Shown piece after piece: positions 18,014 through 28,900 of a stretch of DNA of 64,000 nt. Position 1 is the first letter of the stretch. Every line of letters starts with the position of its first letter. The notes under the pieces are model-generated. The model did not search any database. It saw only the letters and a program-made list of their open reading frames with translations, and had not been told where the DNA came from. This DNA is from SB11 sp964584305 (GTDB taxonomy: Bacteria; Bacteroidota; Bacteroidia; UBA8524), in NCBI GenBank assembly GCA_964584305.1, contig CAZOZL010000008.1, forward strand, positions 1 through 64,000, given 5' to 3'. The translations under genes were made by a program, and so were the position numbers.

Positions 18014-21000
18014 TTATTTAGAAACGGTAATTTTTTGAGTGCTACTGTTTCCGTTAACATCTGTAACAGTTACAATATACACACCTGCACTTTGATGAGT
18101 TAAATCAAATGCTAAATCACCATTACCATACTGGGGTGATACAGGGATAGTTTTACCCAACATATCACTTACTTTAACTGTTGCTATATCAGCACCTTGG
18201 TACTTGATAAAGAATTTACCAGCACTTGGGTTAGGATATATAGACCAGCTATTCCCATTGATTGTACCTACTGATAATGGATTAACAGATATCTCAGCAG
18301 TTGTTGAGTTACTACATCCATCGGCATTAGTTACTACCAACCTCACGGTAAAGCGAGTAGAGAACTGATACTGGTAAGTTGGGTTTTGTATTTCAGAAGT
18401 TCCCCCATCACCAAAGAACCATTTATAAGTTACACCAGTGGTACTAGTTGCAAAATTCATCGTACCGTCTTGTGTTAGGTTTGATGCTATTGCAATATTT
18501 ACCGCAGGAATAGCCCCTACAATAGTAGTTCTGGTGCTTGTATCAGTACAGCCATTGGTTGATGTTGCTACAAGGCTAACATCGTAGTTTCCTGCACCAG
18601 CATATGTTTCTTTAACATTGGTTGTGGTAGGTGTACTTCCATTACCCAAATCCCACTGGTAAGTTAATGTTGTTGAACTAGCCGTTGAGTTATTAGTAAA
18701 TACAGTCTCATCTCCTTCACAAACTTTGTTTACAGTAAAGTCAGATACTGGCTTTTCTTGTATAAATACTGTTTGCGTTGTAGAACTTGCGCAACCATTT
18801 GTAGATAATGCTCTTAGCAAAATGGTATATGTTCCTTCCGAAGGATAAGTATGCGATGGGTTATCCATTGCTGAACCATTGGCATCGCCAAACTCCCACT
18901 CGTACACATTGGTTGAACCTGCTGGAACATTTGTTGAGTTAATAAAATCAACATTCTCATTGGTACAGCTACCTCCACTAATTGCAAAATCTGCTTTTGG
19001 AGATTCTTTAAGTGATATGATATTAGTAGTACTATCTACACAGCCTAAATCGGTTCTTACAACTAAAGTTGCTGTGTATGTATTGAACACATTATAAGTA
19101 TGTACAGTATTAATAGCCGCTGCAGAATTACCATCACCAAACTTCCAAATGCTACTTGCAGTACCAAAACTTGGAGCGGTGGTAGCATTAGTGAATTTAA
19201 TATCTTTATTATCACACTCGCCTAAGTCTGTAGTAAACGCAGGAACTGCACGAGGTGCTTGTGTAACATATTTGGTTATTCTATCGCTACATCCGTTTAC
19301 ATCAACTATAAGTGTTACAGGGTAAATACCTGGGTTAGCATATGATTTAGCAGTTGTTGCACCCGCTCCGTTAGGAGAACCGTCGCCAAAGTCCCAAACA
19401 AAGGTTTGCAAACCTGATGGAAGGGTTGAAGCATCAGCAAACTGAACCGCAGCACCTTCACACGCATTGGTAAAATCAAAATTAGGGGTGGGCACTTCAA
19501 ATACAGATATTGGAACTGTTAAAGAGTCTATATACCCCAAATCTGAAGTAACAATAAGTTTGGCATTGTAAATACCCGCTACACCGTATGAGTGGAATGG
19601 GTTTGCCAAATCAGAGGCAGTACCATCGGCAAAATCCCAATCATAAGAGATAGTACCTGTTGTAATACTACTTGTATTTTTAAACTCAATTGCATCACCT
19701 TTACAAGCTGAATTGGTTGTAAATGCTACTTGTGGTCTTGGAGCAACAAATATATAGCGTTCTACTAATGTATCACATCCATTATCCGTTCTTCTTAAAA
19801 CCATCGACACTTTAACCAAACTATCCGTTAAGCCAAAGGCTGGTTCAAACTCAAACACACCGTTACCGCTTGAAGACGGGTTTGTAAGTGTGTAGTTTGT
19901 TGATGCAACAGTTGTTCCGTTTTCTGTTTCAACTGTTACCATAGGAATTGTCCATGTAGTTCCAAAATCAGCATTGTTAAACCCAGTGGGGGGGGTTAAG
20001 CTGTATTGAATTTTATCAGGGTTTGCCACAATATCAGGCTGCCCTTGAGTACCTCCAACAAATTTTCCTTGAAAGGTAGTCCCTTTAGTAACATCAGCAC
20101 CTACTGGCAATGGTTTAGCTTCAGCAATAGCTGGTTTACGAGTATCTTTAATACACGCCTCATGGTAAAAAATATCACCATTAAAAGCGAAATTACCACC
20201 AAATTGTGTAGCAAAAGTATCTCTTAACGCTATACCGTGTGAAGTTGATATTGCTGCATTATTTATTGTTCTTGAACCAGTAAAAGATTCAAATATTAAA
20301 TTCTCATCAGCAAAAATGTAAAAACTGTATTGCCCTTTATCAAGGTAAACAGGTTTAGATAATATAAAACTTGATGGGTTTCCATTTCCTTTGGCTTGTA
20401 CTCTAGCTCTATCCACTAAAGTCCACGCCCCTGCATTTGTAGCAGAAGAAGCATAACCACCAGATTTCATATACCATACAACTTCTTGCTCAGCAAAAAG
20501 ATTTAACTGTACGTGTAAACTATCAATAGTAATGGGTTTTTTAATGTTTACATTAAACATATTACCACCACTAAAGCCTGACCCTGCAAAGTTAGTTCCT
20601 GCATACCCTAAATTGTGGGTTGAATCTCCTGATTCTTTTACCCCAGCAGCATAATATGTTCTTTGTGTAGCACCAGGTATTGCAGGGGTTGTAAACATAT
20701 TTCCTTTACCTACCAAGTTGCCTCCAGTAGCCGCATCATACCAATACACTGTATTGCCTGTTACAGCACCACCAGTTAGTACTATCTCACCAGTTCCACA
20801 TCTGTCATTATCTACTGGTGAAGGGTCTGCATTAGGTCCCCCCAAAATAGTTACCCTTCTTATTACGGTATCGTCTGTTTTTGTTGTGTCATCAACTATA
20901 TTAGCCCAGCCTTTAATGTTTAATACGCCACCATTAAGTGAGTTAAAATTAAATAACTTAACGCTTAATGTTTGGGCTGTATTTACTGAGTCTCCATTAT

Positions 21001-21709
21001 ATAAAACACTATCGCTTAAACTCACGGGTGCACCATTAATAGTACCCGTTGCAGTTGCCCCTACATAAAAATTAGTAAATCTATCTAAGCCAATATTTTG
21101 AACATCCACCACAATAGAGTCATTTGCACCACCACAGTTCTCACCGTCATTATAGGTATCAGTAACCCTTGCATGAGTTCCAGGGAGTGCCCCTTGCCAA
21201 ATTTCAATCTCCCTAAAATTGGGGTTTGATTTTTGCCCTGGAGCTGTCATTTGGAAAGCAGCAATCCTCATTTTATTAGAGATAAATAAAGGGAAATTAA
21301 TAGTATTAGTACATACCGTTGGTAGTCCTGTAAAAGTATGGTGGTTTTTCCAGTTAGCACCATCCCAATACTGAATTGTACCTCCATTTAAAAATCTTGC
21401 ATTAGTTTGTGCGTGATCAATAACAATTTTGTTAATGGGGAAGGCTTTATTCCATTCCCATTCCATGTACTCACTACCATTAGGTGGGTTTGCTGACCAT
21501 ACAAAGGCTAATTGCTGCCCGCAGGTACCGTACAATTCATCATTAATTCTGTTCCAGTTCCAAGGCGCGTTGGTCCCTCCCTGAGCACTTACAGTTGCCA
21601 GTGGGGCAAGATTTTGCGCTTTTACACTTGAAGTAATCGAAACCATCATTACAAAAATGAGGGAAGTAACAACCAGTAACGCTTTTAGTTTAGTAATCAT
21701 TTTATTCAT
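18014..21709 (-). CDS. T9SS-exported PKD-repeat giant C (discoidin-like head)
   Basis: A 1231-residue secreted protein with a signal peptide ending SSVKAQ. The head (about 33-180) looks like an F5/8 type C (discoidin, galactose-binding) fold: NLAPLATVSAQGGTNAPWN at the start, EYMEWEWNKAFPINKIVID in the middle and FREIEIWQG at the end. It is followed by a CARDB-like domain, an Ig-like domain (VYWYDAATGGNLVG), a beta-rich domain starting GGNMFNVNIKKPITIDS, the unnamed stalk module (about 531-655), six PKD domains (about 655-1145) and a T9SS type A domain (WSIYPNPSAGKFFIKYQG). A discoidin head suggests binding of glycans or other surfaces; this is inferred. An in-frame ATG three codons in is an equally possible start. 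Confidence 0.88.
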   Translation of the reverse strand: MNKMITKLKALLVVTSLIFVMMVSITSSVKAQNLAPLATVSAQGGTNAPWNWNRINDELYGTCGQQLAFVWSANPPNGSEYMEWEWNKAFPINKIVIDHAQTNARFLNGGTIQYWDGANWKNHHTFTGLPTVCTNTINFPLFISNKMRIAAFQMTAPGQKSNPNFREIEIWQGALPGTHARVTDTYNDGENCGGANDSIVVDVQNIGLDRFTNFYVGATATGTINGAPVSLSDSVLYNGDSVNTAQTLSVKLFNFNSLNGGVLNIKGWANIVDDTTKTDDTVIRRVTILGGPNADPSPVDNDRCGTGEIVLTGGAVTGNTVYWYDAATGGNLVGKGNMFTTPAIPGATQRTYYAAGVKESGDSTHNLGYAGTNFAGSGFSGGNMFNVNIKKPITIDSLHVQLNLFAEQEVVWYMKSGGYASSATNAGAWTLVDRARVQAKGNGNPSSFILSKPVYLDKGQYSFYIFADENLIFESFTGSRTINNAAISTSHGIALRDTFATQFGGNFAFNGDIFYHEACIKDTRKPAIAEAKPLPVGADVTKGTTFQGKFVGGTQGQPDIVANPDKIQYSLTPPTGFNNADFGTTWTIPMVTVETENGTTVASTNYTLTNPSSSGNGVFEFEPAFGLTDSLVKVSMVLRRTDNGCDTLVERYIFVAPRPQVAFTTNSACKGDAIEFKNTSSITTGTISYDWDFADGTASDLANPFHSYGVAGIYNAKLIVTSDLGYIDSLTVPISVFEVPTPNFDFTNACEGAAVQFADASTLPSGLQTFVWDFGDGSPNGAGATTAKSYANPGIYPVTLIVDVNGCSDRITKYVTQAPRAVPAFTTDLGECDNKDIKFTNATTAPSFGTASSIWKFGDGNSAAAINTVHTYNVFNTYTATLVVRTDLGCVDSTTNIISLKESPKADFAISGGSCTNENVDFINSTNVPAGSTNVYEWEFGDANGSAMDNPSHTYPSEGTYTILLRALSTNGCASSTTQTVFIQEKPVSDFTVNKVCEGDETVFTNNSTASSTTLTYQWDLGNGSTPTTTNVKETYAGAGNYDVSLVATSTNGCTDTSTRTTIVGAIPAVNIAIASNLTQDGTMNFATSTTGVTYKWFFGDGGTSEIQNPTYQYQFSTRFTVRLVVTNADGCSNSTTAEISVNPLSVGTINGNSWSIYPNPSAGKFFIKYQGADIATVKVSDMLGKTIPVSPQYGNGDLAFDLTHQSAGVYIVTVTDVNGNSSTQKITVSK

Positions 21710-21740
21710 ATCTACCTTATTTATAGTTTTTTACAAAAAA

Positions 21741-21777
21741 ATAGGCTTATCACCTTAGCGCAAGGTAATAAGCCTAT
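21741..21777 (-). terminator. Terminator of PKD giant D
   Basis: ATAGGCTTATCACCTT pairs with AAGGTAATAAGCCTAT (one mismatch) around a 5-base loop. The hairpin lies about 50 bases past the stop of giant D and is followed by T residues on the minus strand. Confidence 0.8.
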
Positions 21778-21827
21778 CAAAAAAATACAATCTTTTTACA
21801 AAAAAAGTTTGTAAAATTCTTAGTTTT

Positions 21828-24800
21828 TTATTTACGCAACGTTATTTTTTTGCTATATACACCGTTGTTAGTATATACCTGAACAAAATAAATACCCGCT
21901 GATTGTGCTGCTAAATCAAAGCTATATGATGATGTAGCTAAGTTTGTTGTTTGTGTAGCAACAACTTTGCCTAACATATCAACAACTTGAAGTTTATTAA
22001 CACTATTAACGTTTTCAATATCAATATTTATAGTACCAATAGTAGGGTTAGGATATACCTGAAGTTTACCACCATTAAGGCTATTAACACCTAAAGTATT
22101 AATACGCACTTCTTTAGTAGTAGTTGAGGTACAACCATCATTATCTATTATTAAGATAACCTTAAATAAACCAACAGTGCTTGTATATACAAAACTATGT
22201 TGCCCTTTCATTGTCCCTTTTGAGCCATCACCATAAATCCATGTATAGTTTCCAACACCGTTTGATACCGTAGGTGTAAAAGTCATACGACCATCACCAG
22301 TTCTGGCAGACTCAAAGATAAAATCACTATTAGGAATTTCGTTAATAACGATGTCTCTTGTTTTAGTAGCGGCGCAACCTATACCTGATTCAGCAGTAAG
22401 TGAAACGGTATATGTTTGAGCGGTAGCATAATTAACTGTGGGGTTGTTTGCAGAGCTAACTCCATTACCCAAATCCCATGTGTTATTGAGTGCGCCTGTT
22501 GATACCACTGAACTATTAGTGATATTTATATCTTCGCCAACGCAGGCTTTAGAGGGAAGTGTAAAATCTACCACTGGTTTTTCACCAAAACTTACAGTTA
22601 CAGTTTTCTCTGTACCACATCCATTAGTCGAAAATGCTTTTAGTACAATTTTGTAATCGCCTACTGAACTATAGGTATATTTATCGCTCTTAGTTGTTGA
22701 TGTTGCTCCATCTTCTCCAAAACTCCAATCGTAAGTAGTAATAGCACCCGCAGGCTCAGAAGTTGTGTTATTAAAATCAACAGGATCACCAATACAAGAA
22801 CCAGTTACAATAAAGTCGGCTACAGGTCCTTCGGTAATAGTAACCGATTGAGTTTTAACATCAGAACAACCAAAACTAGATAGGGCTGTTAAACTAACAT
22901 TAAATGTACCTGAAGTAATATATTTAACTGCACCGTTTTTAGTTAATGCTGATTGGCTATTACCAAAATCCCAAGTATAACCTGTGCTACCTACTTCTTT
23001 AGAAGTGTTTGTAAACATTACATCATTCTCATTACACACAAGTACTGGAATGCTAAAATCAGCAGTTGGTTTTGGAGAATAGGTAATTGCTCTAGTTTCC
23101 GTTGCTGAACAATTTTTAGCATCAGTAACGGTTAATGAAGCAAAGTAAATACCAGTAGCAGAATAGGTGTGTGATGGACTAGGAGCTGATGACATATTAC
23201 CGTCTCCAAAATCCCAAGCGTAAACAGGGCTACCACTTGGTACAGTAGAAACATCAGTAAACGGAACAGCATCGCCATCACATTTATTGTCAAAAGTAAA
23301 GTCCACTTTTGGTGCTTCAAATACTTCAACTGTTTTAGTAATTACATCTGTATAGCCATAGTTAGACTTAACAGTAAGTTTTACGGTATAAGTTCCGAAA
23401 CCATTATATACTTTATTAAAGTCAGCAAAATCGCTTCCGCTTCCATCACCAAATTCCCAAGCATAACCTATAGTACCTGTACTAATAGTTGATGTGTTTC
23501 CAAATTGCACAGCATCACTTTCACAAACATCAAGTCCGTTAAAACCAGCCACTGGGCGAGGGGCAACAAATATATAGCGATCCAATACAGGCGCTTCACA
23601 TTGTGTTGCTATTGAAAATGCTGCTATATTAATAATAACAGTATCATCAGTTAACGCTGCCGATGGTTTAACGCTTATTTTTAAGTTAGCACTTCCTATT
23701 GGGTTAGTTCTCACTACATCACTTGATGCAAGTGTAGCACCTTTGGCTGTACTGGTTATATATGTACTAATATTCCAAGTAGTACCATACCCACTGTTCA
23801 TAAATCCAGTTGGAGGTTTCAATTCATAAATTACCTCATCAGGATTTGCAGTAATATCAGGGTCTGTTCTATTACCTGTTAAGAAATTACCCATATAGGT
23901 ACTTCCTTTTGAAAACTCAGCACCAATAGGTGATGGGTTTGTATTAATAGAATATGGTCCTACTTCGGGTTTTTTACCTATAAAAGCAGTTATATCCGTA
24001 ACGCCTGTATTAGTAAATTCTAATACTTCAGAAAACGTAAAGTTGGCGGTCATTCCTGCTCCAATAGTTCCTGTAAATGGTTCAGTAACTGTTTTTGGGT
24101 TTGTCCCTTTAGCTATATAAGTAACTGCAAAGCCTTGTACAGGGAAAGCAGCATCGTTTTTAATGACCACTTTTACAGTATCTGTTTCGCCTTGGCATGA
24201 TAAAACACCTCCAGGGGTAGATACCTGACTAACATTTGCATCAACCTTAAACTCGTACCCACCTGGGTCTGGTGTAGTTACATTTCTTGTATTGTTGCCA
24301 AAATCTTTTGTTACACCTATAATTGGAGCACCAATATCATCTATTGCTATGGCACGCGGGATTAGCTGACTTCCATTAGTAGTACCGATAAAATCAGGGT
24401 CAACAAAACTTGAGTTAGCATCAAATGGTGCGCCAAAACCAGTGGCAGCTTGCCATAATGCTGGTGTTTTTAGGTATGCTCCTCGGAAACGAGCTATATT
24501 ACCATTAGTACCTGTAACATTAATATTATTATTATCAATATCCATAGTGTTAGTCCAGTGGTATATGCCTACTCTTATTGTAGTGCCAGGCATATCTAAA
24601 TTGATGATATTGTTTTTAAAATTTCTACCACCATAAGAACACTGTACAAACACACCGTATTGTATGCCAAATAATGGTGTTGCTGTTTGATGTGATATAG
24701 TATTATAGCGCATATCTACATTGCGTGTGCACGAAAGAAAAATACCGTACCAAGTACTGCGGCTATTATTATCGTAAATTAGGTTATTGGTTGCATCATG

Positions 24801-25742
24801 AGAGCCTGATGTAGAGGAATTAAAATTATAGTATATCCCTGCAAAAGTATTGGTTTGGTTACTATGGAACATCGCATGAATTTTATTACGACGCGTCCTA
24901 GTATTTCTACTTCTTTCAAAATATACTACATAGGTTGTTGTTGTCCAGTTATACCCATTATCTCTAAAAAAGTCATTATCATACACTTCTGCTTGGTTTC
25001 CTCTTGATATACGAACCCCGTGATAACGGAAATTTTTAATAGTGTTATTGTGTATTTTAATGTTTGACACTGTGGCATCAGAAAACTGAGGGTATAAAAC
25101 TATACCATAGTATGGTCCTCTTGTTGCGCCACCAGTAATAGTGCTATTCATAACTGTTAAGTTTTTACAGTTAGAACCTGTGGATGTAAGCGAGGTGGTT
25201 GAATTAGTAGCACAAATACCTGCACTATTACTATTACTTGTACTATTCATGTTAGGTATTTCTATAGTACAGCCATCAATAGTATTATCGTTAGCATTGT
25301 TATAGTACCTAACGCCCCAAGCATATGTAGTGCCTAAGCCTCTAATGGTTAAGTTTTTTAAGGTTACCCAATCAGCACCATTAAACCTAATAGTATGCCT
25401 ATTAGAAAATGATGTTGCATTAAACTGTAATACCTGCCCATTGCCATTAATGGTAACAGTGTTGGTAGAGCTTACACCACTTATAGTGTTTGCGCTTACC
25501 TGCTCTGTATAAGGTCCATTAGAAACATCAATAGTTACCGCCCCATTAACCCCCTGCGAAGAGAGTGCTGTGAAAAGCGACTGAAATGATGTGAAGTTTG
25601 TTGCTGACGCAGCAGCAGATTTGTTTACGGTTAAACTACCGCTAAGTTGAGCAAAACTTGAATTTGAGAAGCACAGCAAAAGCATTGCTACCCCCAATAA
25701 GCCCCAACTTTTTCCTAAAAATGATTTGTAAATATTTGCCAT
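21828..25742 (-). CDS. T9SS-exported PKD-repeat giant D (parallel beta-helix head)
   Basis: A 1304-residue secreted protein with a signal peptide ending NSSFAQ. The N-terminal 440 residues form a right-handed parallel beta-helix of the pectate-lyase-like type: short Asn-rich coils such as IKIHNNTIKNFRYHGVRI and NNLIYDNNSRSTWYGIFL recur, and it ends PDPGGYEF, a common closing motif of such helices. A CARDB-like domain (about 510-600), the unnamed stalk module (about 601-727), six PKD domains (about 727-1215) and a T9SS type A domain (LQVYPNPTIGTINIDIEN) follow. It is closest to giant E. The head suggests polysaccharide binding or degradation, but I cannot identify catalytic residues. A TATATTTG promoter motif lies at 25775-25782 (minus strand). 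Confidence 0.88.
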   Translation of the reverse strand: MANIYKSFLGKSWGLLGVAMLLLCFSNSSFAQLSGSLTVNKSAAASATNFTSFQSLFTALSSQGVNGAVTIDVSNGPYTEQVSANTISGVSSTNTVTINGNGQVLQFNATSFSNRHTIRFNGADWVTLKNLTIRGLGTTYAWGVRYYNNANDNTIDGCTIEIPNMNSTSNSNSAGICATNSTTSLTSTGSNCKNLTVMNSTITGGATRGPYYGIVLYPQFSDATVSNIKIHNNTIKNFRYHGVRISRGNQAEVYDNDFFRDNGYNWTTTTYVVYFERSRNTRTRRNKIHAMFHSNQTNTFAGIYYNFNSSTSGSHDATNNLIYDNNSRSTWYGIFLSCTRNVDMRYNTISHQTATPLFGIQYGVFVQCSYGGRNFKNNIINLDMPGTTIRVGIYHWTNTMDIDNNNINVTGTNGNIARFRGAYLKTPALWQAATGFGAPFDANSSFVDPDFIGTTNGSQLIPRAIAIDDIGAPIIGVTKDFGNNTRNVTTPDPGGYEFKVDANVSQVSTPGGVLSCQGETDTVKVVIKNDAAFPVQGFAVTYIAKGTNPKTVTEPFTGTIGAGMTANFTFSEVLEFTNTGVTDITAFIGKKPEVGPYSINTNPSPIGAEFSKGSTYMGNFLTGNRTDPDITANPDEVIYELKPPTGFMNSGYGTTWNISTYITSTAKGATLASSDVVRTNPIGSANLKISVKPSAALTDDTVIINIAAFSIATQCEAPVLDRYIFVAPRPVAGFNGLDVCESDAVQFGNTSTISTGTIGYAWEFGDGSGSDFADFNKVYNGFGTYTVKLTVKSNYGYTDVITKTVEVFEAPKVDFTFDNKCDGDAVPFTDVSTVPSGSPVYAWDFGDGNMSSAPSPSHTYSATGIYFASLTVTDAKNCSATETRAITYSPKPTADFSIPVLVCNENDVMFTNTSKEVGSTGYTWDFGNSQSALTKNGAVKYITSGTFNVSLTALSSFGCSDVKTQSVTITEGPVADFIVTGSCIGDPVDFNNTTSEPAGAITTYDWSFGEDGATSTTKSDKYTYSSVGDYKIVLKAFSTNGCGTEKTVTVSFGEKPVVDFTLPSKACVGEDINITNSSVVSTGALNNTWDLGNGVSSANNPTVNYATAQTYTVSLTAESGIGCAATKTRDIVINEIPNSDFIFESARTGDGRMTFTPTVSNGVGNYTWIYGDGSKGTMKGQHSFVYTSTVGLFKVILIIDNDGCTSTTTKEVRINTLGVNSLNGGKLQVYPNPTIGTINIDIENVNSVNKLQVVDMLGKVVATQTTNLATSSYSFDLAAQSAGIYFVQVYTNNGVYSKKITLRK

Positions 25743-25919
25743 AGATTATTAATTTTTAATGTTTGCTTAAACCTCAAATATATAAAGAAAATTTAAAGTA
25801 ACCACCACTAAGTGTTAAAAAAAAGAATGTTTTTTTGTTGCTTTTATAGAATGTGAAAAAATTATGAGTATATGTTTAAACATATCTATAAGTAAAAAGC
25901 TCTTTTCTTTCCTAAACTC

Positions 25920-28900
25920 TTAGTCTATAATCTGTATTTTTGTGGCATACACTGCGTTTTCCGTATCTATTATTAATTTATAGACGGCTGGTATGAGGTT
26001 TAGGTTGATATTCACCATTGAGTTTTCTTTAAACTTATCGCTAAACACCTGCTGCCCTAATATATTATATATTACGATACCTCTTATTTTTTCACCGTTA
26101 TCCAATGCTATATTAAAAACTGCCGTTGAAGGATTTGGATATACCCTTAAATAATGTGGTGTTTTAATTTCTTTTACTGATAGTGTATTTATATTAACAT
26201 TTTTTGAAGTAGTGGAGGCGCACCCTTTATTTACAATGCGTAGTTTAACAGTAAACATTCCTGATGTTAAAAATTTAACCTCATGACTTTCTTTTGTAGC
26301 ACTACCTCCCCCGAAACTATAAATCCAGCTATAATTTCCCTCGCCATTTTCTACTACGGGTGTAAGTACCATAACCCCATCGCCAGTTCTGCGTGATTCA
26401 ACTTTAAAATCACTATTGGGTATTACTACCACATTTAGGTTTTTTACCACAGTATCTTTGCATCCAGCACTTGTGGCAGCAATAAGTTGTATTTTGTATA
26501 ATCCCTTATTATTAAACGTGTCTTTGGGGCTAATTTGGGTTGATATTTTAGTGCCTAACTGCCATACATAGCTTATACTACCTGATGATATTACTGTATT
26601 GTTGGTAGCGGTATAGGGTATGGTAGCACAAACATTTTGTGGTATAACAAAGTCTGCAATTGGTTTCTCACTAAAGTTAAGTATTTTTTTAATTTCGTCA
26701 GTACACCCATTTTTTGCAGTGGCTTTAAGCAACACCTCTACATTGCCTACTGCATTAAAGGTGAAAACAGGGCTTATATCTGTTGAGTTTGTTGTGCTGT
26801 TAAGCGTCCACTTATACTCCACCTCTGTGTTTAAGGGTTCTTTGGTTTGGTTTATAAAAATTACAGGCTCGTTAATGCAAGTACTATTAGGCGTAAAATC
26901 AGGCACTGGGACTCCTAATAATACAATGGTTTTTTGTGCAGTATCTACACAATTAAACCCATTTTTTGCTAATAGGGTTATTATATAGTTTCCTTCTTGC
27001 TGGTATGTATGGTCGCTATGTTTTGCTATTGTTGAATCTCCATCACCAAAAAACCAAGTAAAACCTACACCCGCAGAAGTCGTTGTATTATTAGTAAACG
27101 ATACCTTTTTTTGATTACAGTTTACTGCTGGAAAAGAGAATTTCGCATTAGGTTTTTTCGCAAAAGTTACCTGTTTGCTGGTTTTGCTGGCACAGCCCAA
27201 ACTATCTGTTACTATTAGCGTAACCGTATAAAACCCATTAGTAGCATATAAATAACTGGGGGTGGCAGTATTAGCCATGCCCTGTGCATCTCCAAAATCC
27301 CAGCTAAAAGAGGGGATTCCATTAAAAACCGTTGATGTATTGGCAAAGTTAATGGCTATCCCTTCGCATTGGTTGGTAAACCTAAAATCTACATCAGGTG
27401 CATCATACACCGTAACAAAAGTTGATGTGCTATCAAAAAAACCATCACTGTTATATACATACAGTTCTACTTTGTATTGCCCTGCTTTAGTGTAGTTTTT
27501 TTGTGGTTGAAAAGATTGGCTAGAGTCGCCATCGCCAAAAAACCATTTGTATTTTAATGCCGTAGTACTACCCGCCGAAAGGTTTACAAAGTTTACCGCA
27601 TCTCCCTCGCAAACATTATTTGTAGTAAAAGCGGCTACGGGTTTGCCTACAATTTCTATATACCGCTCTATTTTTGATAAACAGCTTGTAGCATTGTTTT
27701 TTATATAAAATGCTATCCTAATAGTTTCCCCGTTTAGGTTTGCCGAAGGTGTTAGTATAAACTGTGCGTTTGCAATTGCACTTGCCCCCTTAACTATTGT
27801 ATCACTCGTGCTAATGGTTTTACTACTATTTATTACTTCTATTACAGTGGTTGATAGTTGCCACGTAGTACCATAATCCTGATTAAAAAAACCAGTGGGT
27901 GCAGTAATTTCATATTTTGATGAATCGCCTATGGCAATTATATCAGGGTCTATACTATCGCCGCCGTTAAATATCCCTTTAAAACCCACACTGCCAATTA
28001 TTTTGCTTCCTTTAGGCTGGCTGGTTACCGTTATTATTTGCGAACTTATTTGCATTTTTCCCTTTATACGAGAGTATAGCGTATAATTTCCTGCGGTATC
28101 AAAAACTATTGGAGTTTTAAATACATACCTTAAAGAATCGCCTACGGCAATCGAATCTAAAATGTTCTCGAAAATTTCGGGCTGTGTATTTACGGCATAG
28201 CCCACTTCAAAGTTTGAAATACTTGCTGTTGAATTATTTACTACCCAAACTACAACACTGTCTTCATCTCCCTCACAAGCATTAGTATTAGCTATTTCAA
28301 TGCGTTTCACATTGGCATTAATAGTAAATTCGTATGCTCCAACATCAGGGGTTTTAGTATTACGTAGGGTACTGGCAATATCTTGCAGTAACCCAATAGC
28401 AAAACCTGTATTATCAATAGCTACTGCCTGCGGCGATAAATTTCCCGAAGAGATACTGCTAAAATTGGGATGCACATCGGTTGAGTTTTCACCATAGGGC
28501 GACCCTCCCCCTCCCGCTGCCCGCCATCTACTAAGTGTTTTGTATGATGACCCGCCAGCCCAGCCTATATTAGCCCCTGTACCTGTAATATAGTGGTTAT
28601 TAAAATCTATCTTTATTGCTCCGCTGTTTTGGTAAACCGCATATCTGTTTCGGTTGCCTTTTCTTGTAATGGATATATTATTATTTCTAAACTCACTTCC
28701 CGCAGAGTTACTACACGTTGCATTATCATGATAAAAACCATATATCTCATCTTGTGCCACAGTCGCACCATCATTTGATAAGGTATTGTGTACAATTTTG
28801 GTATTTTGTGAGCAGCCCATAAATATGCCGTACCACTTACCCAAATTCGTATTATTATATATCACATTGTTTGCTACTTCAATCTCACCCAAACTATTCT

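Noticed and set aside
10560..28000. Regular spacing of similar segments suggesting a tandem repeat or CRISPR-like array
   Set aside because: The periodicity is explained by PKD domains of about 80 residues; there are no identical short repeats with spacers.
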